A DNA stretch of 64,000 nt from Candidatus Bathyarchaeota archaeon (lineage in GTDB: Archaea > Thermoproteota > Bathyarchaeia > TCS64), in the NCBI GenBank assembly GCA_026394265.1, contig JAPKYO010000047.1, positions 38,260 through 102,259 of the forward strand, given 5' to 3'. Positions 58,804 to 64,000 of the stretch are shown one piece after another. Within the stretch, counting starts at the first letter, position 1. The number at the start of each line of letters is the position of its first letter. Both the position numbers and the translations under genes were made by a program. The notes below the pieces were generated by a model that saw only the letters and a program-made list of their open reading frames with translations, had not been told where the DNA came from and searched no databases.

Positions 58804-59637
58804 TCATCCCTTCTCAAGCGCCTCCCTGAGGCTGTTCGTCCCCTTCTGGTAGTCTCTCCACATCTTGCCGCCGGTGACGCCGCCGTCGACGACGAGGTTC
58901 TGCCCCGTCACATACTTGGAGTCGTCGCTGGCCAGGAAGAGGGCTGCCCTCGCCACGTCCTCGGGCATTATGGGTCCGCGTAGTGGCTGGGCGTCCCTGA
59001 AGGCATCCTCGATTATGTGCAGCTTCGCCTCAGCCTGGTCCCTCGTCAGGTTTCGGGCTATCCCGATCATGGGCGTAGGTATGTAGCCGGGGCTGACGCA
59101 GTTCACCCGTATCCCGGCCTCGCCGAGTTCCATGGCGACGCTCCGGGTAAGCTGTGCTATCCCCGCCTTCGATGCGCTGTAGATGTGGTTGCCGAAGCCG
59201 GCCTGGAGGGCTGCGGTGCTCGCGGTGTTTATGATGCTGCCCGAGCCCTGCCCCCTCATCACCGTGGCGGCGTGCTTCACCCCCAAGAATGCGCCCCGGA
59301 GGTTGACCCTGATGGTCCTGTCGAAGTCCTCGACCCTGACCCCCTCGATGGGGCCGACTGCGCCGACGATGCCCGCGTTGTTGAACATCACGTCGAGGCG
59401 CCCCCAGGTATCCACGGCTGCCTTCACCGTGTCTCGGACGTCTTCTTCGTTGGTCACATCCGTGTGGCGGTAGATGACGTTTCCCCCGATCTTCTCGGCG
59501 AGGCGCCTGCCCCTCTCGTCTTCCACGTCTGCGGCGACTATCCTCGCCCCCTCCGAGGCGAAGAGGCGCACACTCGCCTCACCGATCCCGCTTGCGCCAC
59601 CGGTGACGATGGCTACCTTTCCTTCGAGTCTGCCCAT
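58804..59637 (-). CDS. Short-chain dehydrogenase/reductase
   Basis: 277 residues, classical SDR. Nucleotide site VTGGASGIGEASVRLFASEG; NNAGIVGAVG; catalytic INTASTAALQAGFGNHIYSASKAG with Ser, Tyr and Lys (YSASK); and CVSPGYIPTPM. Asp in VAADVEDE after strand two points to NAD preference. Substrate unknown; similar to glucose 1-dehydrogenase and 3-oxoacyl reductases. ATG at 59637 is chosen; a TTG at 59652 is possible. Confidence 0.9.
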   Translation of the reverse strand: MGRLEGKVAIVTGGASGIGEASVRLFASEGARIVAADVEDERGRRLAEKIGGNVIYRHTDVTNEEDVRDTVKAAVDTWGRLDVMFNNAGIVGAVGPIEGVRVEDFDRTIRVNLRGAFLGVKHAATVMRGQGSGSIINTASTAALQAGFGNHIYSASKAGIAQLTRSVAMELGEAGIRVNCVSPGYIPTPMIGIARNLTRDQAEAKLHIIEDAFRDAQPLRGPIMPEDVARAALFLASDDSKYVTGQNLVVDGGVTGGKMWRDYQKGTNSLREALEKG

Positions 59638-59770
59638 AGCTATCACGGACAATATCCCTGGGAGGCTATTTCACGCTATCCCGCTCCCCCCTGCGCGTGA
59701 GTGCGTGTGCTGCCCGAGCACATGGAATAGCTTATCTCGAAGCACCGGTCCCCTGTTTTTAGTGTTCGCT

Positions 59771-59998
59771 GTGCCACTCTACAAGATGCTCGACAAGGCC
59801 GAGAGGCTTCTGAAGGCCGGGCGGATCGAGAGACTCGACGGCGGACACTACAACGTGATCGGTGACCACGGCACCTACACCCTCGTCGTCAGGAATGGGC
59901 GCGTCTACTGCAGCTGCCCCGGGTACCAGGAGAAGGGCGTCTGCAGCCACAGCCTCGCCGTGATGAAGCTGACTCAGAGCCCACGCAACAGATACTAG
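59771..59998 (+). CDS. SWIM zinc-finger protein
   Basis: About 75 residues. The SWIM motif is complete: VYCSCPGYQEKGVCSHSLAVM (CxC...CxH). Before it lies a short basic start (YKMLDKAERLLKAGRIERL). Such small SWIM proteins occur in many archaea; they bind zinc and probably DNA or proteins. GTG at 59771 is used; GTG at 59762 and ATG at 59786 are alternatives. A GCTTATCT box at about 59729 may be the promoter. Confidence 0.8.
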   Translation: MPLYKMLDKAERLLKAGRIERLDGGHYNVIGDHGTYTLVVRNGRVYCSCPGYQEKGVCSHSLAVMKLTQSPRNRY

Positions 59999-60038
59999 CG
60001 CGTGCAAACATCTAAACCGCCCTAGGCGCCACTCCTTC

Positions 60039-60848
60039 ATGATTGGCATGTTCACGGCAGAGGGATTTCTAGAGGTTGGGAAGCACCGGATTCACTACGC
60101 CACCTGGGGCCAGAAGGGCGGGAAGATCGTCATCCTCCACAGCATGGGCATGGACGCCTACAGCATGGAGAAGATGTGTGAGTCGCTGAGTGGAAAGTAT
60201 CGCGTACTCGCCCTGACGATACTCGCGCACGGTGACTCCTCGGTGCCCGCCGAGCAGGTCACCCTCCCCGAGCACGCCGAGCTGCTCCGAACCTGCATCA
60301 AGCAGCTAGGCTACGCGCCCTGCGTCCTCATAGGCCACAGCATAGGCGGCAGGATGAGCATGATACTCGCCGCGGAGCACCCCGACGAGGTCAAGGGACT
60401 CATACTCGTAGACATAGCGCCGCCTGACCCGGTCTCCCGCCCGTGGAGCCAGCAGGCACCCGAGGCGATGAAGAACGAGGCCGAGGCGAAGGCCTACCTC
60501 AGGCATAGGTACCCGGGCTTCGCGGCGGAGTACATCGAGAGCAGGCTCAGGCACGGCTTCGTAAAGCAGCCTGATGGTGGCCTGAAGCCAAAGCCGACGG
60601 GCAGCCCCACGATGACCAGCTATTACACCGACCTCTGGCCATACGTCGAGAAGATACGTGTCCCGGCGAAGCTGGTGCTCGGCTCGGAGAGTCCCCTCGT
60701 GACGCCGGAGAAGCGGGAGCGGATGGCGAAGCTTATACCCGGCTTAGAGGTCGTCACCGTCAAGGGGGCCAGCCACATGGTGCCTCAGGACAGGCCGGCG
60801 GAGTTCGAGGGGGAGGTCCGCGCCTTCCTGCAGCGGCTCAAGTGGTAA
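60039..60848 (+). CDS. Alpha/beta hydrolase
   Basis: 269 residues. Nucleophile elbow IGHSIGGRMSM; oxyanion region ILHSMGMDAYSM; acid near LGSESPLVTPEKRERM; and His in KGASHMVPQDRP. The triad Ser-Asp/Glu-His can thus be placed. Esterase, lactonase or haloperoxidase-type activity cannot be separated. The ATG at 60039 (or the ATG at 60048) is used. Confidence 0.87.
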   Translation: MIGMFTAEGFLEVGKHRIHYATWGQKGGKIVILHSMGMDAYSMEKMCESLSGKYRVLALTILAHGDSSVPAEQVTLPEHAELLRTCIKQLGYAPCVLIGHSIGGRMSMILAAEHPDEVKGLILVDIAPPDPVSRPWSQQAPEAMKNEAEAKAYLRHRYPGFAAEYIESRLRHGFVKQPDGGLKPKPTGSPTMTSYYTDLWPYVEKIRVPAKLVLGSESPLVTPEKRERMAKLIPGLEVVTVKGASHMVPQDRPAEFEGEVRAFLQRLKW

Positions 60849-60862
60849 ACCCCTTCGCAGCC

Positions 60863-61318
60863 TCATTTCGTCTTCTTGGCTAGTTCCCTGCCTAGGGCGC
60901 GGCATTTCTCCAGCACCTCCTTTGAGGGCTCCCCGGGGCAGCCGAGGGGTTCACCGACCTGCGTGCCGACGTACTTGAAGAGGCCGACCATGGCCTCCTT
61001 GACCCTGCCGCCGCCACCGTGGCTGTAGAAGAGGGCGTAGGGCTTCTCCTTCATCCCCTTGACGCCCTTCCGGGTGTGGATTATGTAGTGGTCGTCCATG
61101 AATGTCTTGAGGCCGCCGGCGACGTAGCTGTAGTAGTCGGGGGAGCCGAAGGCGACGCAGGCGTACTGGGGGAATGTGGAGGCGTCGAACCTCCCCCCGT
61201 TCGTGTTGAAGAGGGTGACGTCGCACCCCGCGGAGCGTAGCCCCTCCGCCACCGCCTCCGCCATCTTACCCGTGTTCCCAAACTCCTGAGAATGATACAG
61301 CACGAGAACCTTGACCAA
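60863..61318 (-). CDS. Flavodoxin-like NAD(P)H-dependent oxidoreductase
   Basis: About 151 residues. VLVLYHSQEFGNTGKMAEAVAEG is the FMN phosphate loop; CVAFGSPDYYSYVAGGLKTFMDDHY is the second FMN segment; LFYSHGGGGRVKEAM is the third. The protein resembles that at 38121, with about the same layout. TTG at 61318 is used; GTG at 61327 is a possible earlier start. It converges on the hydrolase gene. Confidence 0.82.
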   Translation of the reverse strand: MVKVLVLYHSQEFGNTGKMAEAVAEGLRSAGCDVTLFNTNGGRFDASTFPQYACVAFGSPDYYSYVAGGLKTFMDDHYIIHTRKGVKGMKEKPYALFYSHGGGGRVKEAMVGLFKYVGTQVGEPLGCPGEPSKEVLEKCRALGRELAKKTK

Positions 61319-61434
61319 ACCTAACACCTGATTATTCTACTCCTACGGGGTAATTATTGTTTGGGCAACACCGACAGTACCCCCAAATATGCCCGTTTTA
61401 GCGATTCATTTTCCCGACAGATTAGCGTATTGTG

Positions 61435-62565
61435 ATGAAAATCCCTATAAGCGATATGAGCCGAGGAGGCTGCATGGTAGCGGTGCAGCCGACGACGAAC
61501 GGTTCGACAGCTGACAACTTCATGGCCCGGTGTTTCTGTGCCACGCTGATGAAGAAGGGGACACAGAGCGTACGCTCTGAGGACCTCAACGAGTTCACTC
61601 CACTCATCGAGAAGGCGAGCGTCGCCTGGGTCGACTACATCGCCGAGGATATAAAGACGGACGCCGTCTCGGCGGCGACCTGCTTGGGATTCTCGGAGGC
61701 GCTCGTCGCCAGCCTCCTCCAGAACGCTCGCACTGGCTACGAGGACTACGAGAACGAGATGGGCCTGCTGCTCCCCGCCATACATGTCAAGGGCTTCGAT
61801 GCGACGATAAACCCCCTCCTCATACTCATCAGGAAGGACCTCATCCTCACCATTCATACGCGTGAGATCAAGCGATTCGTAAACATCCGCCGCTACGCGG
61901 AGACCTTCTTCAAGAAGCTGCCGAAGGACATGCCTCAGAACGACCGCCTTACGAGCGTCCTCATCAGGATCATCGACGAGAACAACTCGAAGAACTTCGA
62001 GTACCTTCAGGAGATCGAGGAGAACGGCGACGCGCTTAGCCGGGACCTCTCCAACTCGAAGATGGAGCGTATCCCGCTCGGTGAGAGGATATATCAGATG
62101 AAGCACGCCCTCATCGTATACCTCGGGGGGCTCTGGGCGACGTCCGAGGCGCTCTCCTCGCTCCGGTACGGGGACGCCGAGTTGATGTCCGACGACCCGC
62201 GCCTGCTCGACAAGATAAACGGGCTTCTCAACGAGGTCCACGGTCAGATAGGGCTCGCGGAGCATCTGTCGGAGGTCCTCGCCTCGGGGCTAGAGGTTCT
62301 GCAGTCCATCTACAACAACCAGCTGCAGATCATCAATAATCGCCTCTCGTTCCTCATGGGGATACTCACGATAATCGGCACCGCCCTGCTCGTCCCCAAC
62401 ACGATTGCGACGGTGATGTCCCAGACGAACATCTTCATGGTCACCCCCGCCGACATGTGGTGGTACCTCTCACTGATCATCGGGTCGACCGTGATCGCGA
62501 CGATATTCTCGTGGTGGGCCGTGAAGAAGATGGGCTTCCTGCCGAAGCACCCGGATGAGGAATAG
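61435..62565 (+). CDS. corA: CorA-like divalent-cation transporter with altered GMN motif
   Basis: 376 residues. A cytoplasmic alpha/beta domain and long helices (SNSKMERIPLGERIYQMKHAL) lead to two C-terminal membrane helices (about 306-325 and 343-362). In CorA the loop after the first helix starts with GMN. Here PNTIATVMSQTN lines up with PxTxITGIYGMN, so GMN is QTN. The transporter type is clear, but its cation choice may differ. ATG at 61435 follows a GTG at 61432. Confidence 0.82.
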   Translation: MKIPISDMSRGGCMVAVQPTTNGSTADNFMARCFCATLMKKGTQSVRSEDLNEFTPLIEKASVAWVDYIAEDIKTDAVSAATCLGFSEALVASLLQNARTGYEDYENEMGLLLPAIHVKGFDATINPLLILIRKDLILTIHTREIKRFVNIRRYAETFFKKLPKDMPQNDRLTSVLIRIIDENNSKNFEYLQEIEENGDALSRDLSNSKMERIPLGERIYQMKHALIVYLGGLWATSEALSSLRYGDAELMSDDPRLLDKINGLLNEVHGQIGLAEHLSEVLASGLEVLQSIYNNQLQIINNRLSFLMGILTIIGTALLVPNTIATVMSQTNIFMVTPADMWWYLSLIIGSTVIATIFSWWAVKKMGFLPKHPDEE

Positions 62566-62654
62566 GGCAACCACCGTTTTTCTCCGCTCCTTGTTCGGCT
62601 TCGCCTGAGGGGGCGATAGTCTTTTCACGGCATCGCGGGGATCAGGTTAAGACC

Positions 62655-63842
62655 TTGAGGATCGAGGAGGGGGGTCCGGGCTTCTTTGCGAGGGTCGCCG
62701 GCTACATGGCGGCCCTGTTCGCCACGTTCATCGGCTACGGCATGATCCAGCCACTCCTCTCCCTGCACACGAGCGGGTTCGTCGGCACATCATACCTCCT
62801 CGTCGGGGTACTCATCTCACTGATCGGGCTCGTCAAGGCGGGGTTCGGCCCGGTCAGCGGCTTCCTCTCGGATGTTTATGGGCGGAGGAGGCTCGCCGCC
62901 GTCGGAGCGGGGGCAATCGCGGGGAGCATGGCGCTCGTCTACCTCTCGAACTCGACTGCGATGCTCGTCGCCGGCTTCATACTATACGGGGCGGGGCAGG
63001 CGATGTTCTTCCTCGCCATGATGACCGCGATGGTTGAGGCGGCCGGCCCAGAGAAGAGGGCCGTCGCCATGGGGCTCTACGAGGGGGGCAACGGCATCGC
63101 CATAATGGTGGGCTCAGCCACCTCAAGCCTACTCGTCGGCATACTCGGGGTCCCGGCGGTCTTCGGCATCGCCGCAGCCTTCTCGGCTGTCTCCATCCTC
63201 GTCTGCGTCTTCTTCATCAAGGAGACGTCCCCGCCGAGCGGGGCGAGGGGGCCGATTCTAGACATCAAGGGCTTGAAGAACCTGATATCCCCGGCGTACT
63301 TGGGCGCCATGTACGCTGCTTTCCTCTTCATGTATTACCAGAGCGCCTTCGCCGCCATCATCCCCCTCTACACGACCCAGACTGGGCTGCTGGATGTCGA
63401 GGGTCTCGCGCTGCTCTTCGTCGCCGTCGCCGGGGCCACGGCGCTGGGCTCTCTCCTATCGGGGCCCGTCTCTGACCGCGTCGGGAGGAGGCTGCCGATC
63501 GCCGTGGGGATGGTCTTCACCGCCCTGAGCTTCGCCGGGTTGTATGTGGCTGCGGCGCCCCTCCTGTTGGTGGCTTCGAGTCTCGCCCTCGGCTTCGGAA
63601 CGGGCTTCTTCCACCCCGTCGCGAGCGCCCTCGTCGCCGACGTCTCTACCCCCGAGAACCGTGGGAAGGCTTTCGGCTTCTACCGTCTACTGAGAGACCT
63701 CGGCACCTTCGCTGGACCTGCTGTTGCGGGGATCGTCTCAGCCCTCCTCGGCGTCGGCTCACTCTTCCTCCTCAACGCTGGGCTCGCACTGCTTGGCTGT
63801 TTCCTTGCTATCGTCGTTGTCAAGGAGACATTGAAGAAGTAG
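62655..63842 (+). CDS. Major facilitator superfamily transporter
   Basis: 395 residues with twelve predicted helices. The MFS loop motif GFLSDVYGRRRLAAVGAG lies between helices two and three and is repeated as GPVSDRVGRRLPIAVGM between helices eight and nine. Drug or sugar-phosphate export is possible; the sequence does not decide. The start is TTG at 62655. About 90 bp separates it from the CorA-like gene. Confidence 0.87.
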   Translation: MRIEEGGPGFFARVAGYMAALFATFIGYGMIQPLLSLHTSGFVGTSYLLVGVLISLIGLVKAGFGPVSGFLSDVYGRRRLAAVGAGAIAGSMALVYLSNSTAMLVAGFILYGAGQAMFFLAMMTAMVEAAGPEKRAVAMGLYEGGNGIAIMVGSATSSLLVGILGVPAVFGIAAAFSAVSILVCVFFIKETSPPSGARGPILDIKGLKNLISPAYLGAMYAAFLFMYYQSAFAAIIPLYTTQTGLLDVEGLALLFVAVAGATALGSLLSGPVSDRVGRRLPIAVGMVFTALSFAGLYVAAAPLLLVASSLALGFGTGFFHPVASALVADVSTPENRGKAFGFYRLLRDLGTFAGPAVAGIVSALLGVGSLFLLNAGLALLGCFLAIVVVKETLKK

Positions 63843-64000
63843 TGCTCGCCTCACCCCTGGATGAACAGTAAACGGTTTATCTCCCCCCCTTTTCACCTGA
63901 TTAATAGTTACATTCACAAATTCACAACTCTTACCATAACCTCACACTTCCTTCCCTTCTCTCCCCTATACTCATACTCTCCAACGCACCAGCACTCAAC
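63843..64000. other. Right-edge non-coding stretch
   Basis: About 158 bp after the MFS gene. It has a C-rich run (around 63884-63890) and AT-rich sequence. I see no gene or structured RNA here. Confidence 0.4.

Overview
The window is archaeal chromosome, GC-rich (roughly 60 percent in genes) with AT-rich intergenic gaps. Evidence for Archaea: TATA-like boxes about 25-30 bp upstream of tRNAs and operons, an HdrB-type CCG protein, an ADP-forming acyl-CoA synthetase subunit, a FilR1-type regulator, archaeal-type LeuC/LeuD, a stand-alone Lrp/AsnC RAM domain and an AF1577-type radical SAM enzyme. The metabolism suggests an anaerobe. I cannot fix the lineage from sequence alone; an uncultured Thermoproteota-like group such as Bathyarchaeia is possible.

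Layout. 1-8 kb: partial MBL-fold gene, tRNA-Ala, then a six-gene hydrogenase-4-like membrane complex whose large and small subunits have lost the NiFe and proximal iron-sulfur ligands (an Ehr-type complex). 7.7-9.8 kb: a kinase-like remnant, two small conserved genes, a long intergenic repeat locus and tRNA-Phe. 9.9-14.1 kb: NuoE-NuoF-NuoG-like genes plus an HdrB-like CCG protein, probably a soluble NAD(P)H/thiol or ferredoxin redox complex. 14-19.5 kb: tRNA-Val, dihydrolipoamide dehydrogenase, DRG-like GTPase, a DUF4382 protein, a toroid-fold protein and a decayed VapBC pair. 19.6-23.8 kb: GH172, sugar isomerase and FGGY kinase, a compact pentose-use operon. 23.8-31.6 kb: a large membrane protein of unknown role, acyl-CoA synthetase beta subunit, class III aminotransferase, a second repeat locus, an ArsB/NhaD-type permease and an M20 peptidase.

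31.6-36.3 kb: asd, aspartate kinase, thrC and thrB on the minus strand (aspartate to threonine). 36.4-41 kb: NifU-C, a small zincin, flavin proteins, cysteine synthase, two regulators. 41-45 kb: a heterodimeric ABC exporter downstream of a MarR regulator. 45-46 kb: peptide-modifying-type radical SAM protein. 46.3-50.6 kb: leuA-leuC-leuD-leuB operon. 50.7-53.7 kb: FilR1-type regulator divergent from an orphan branched-chain-amino-acid-type binding protein, with a palindromic operator between them. 54-64 kb: small proteins, tRNA-Asp, glycosyltransferase, PepF, DUF3795, a Cas2-like gene enclosed by palindromic inverted repeats, SDR, SWIM protein, hydrolase, flavodoxin, CorA-like and MFS transporters.

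Most unusual: (1) the 58.34-58.76 kb unit, where a 94-residue Cas2-like protein lies between exact 28-bp inverted repeats, each built on a 24-bp palindrome, with a third perfect 24-bp palindrome after the gene; (2) a family of intergenic repeats at 9.2-9.7, 15.8-16.0 and 28.5-28.9 kb, some carrying T-tracts spaced at helical-turn intervals; (3) the redox complexes in which cofactor ligands are systematically replaced.
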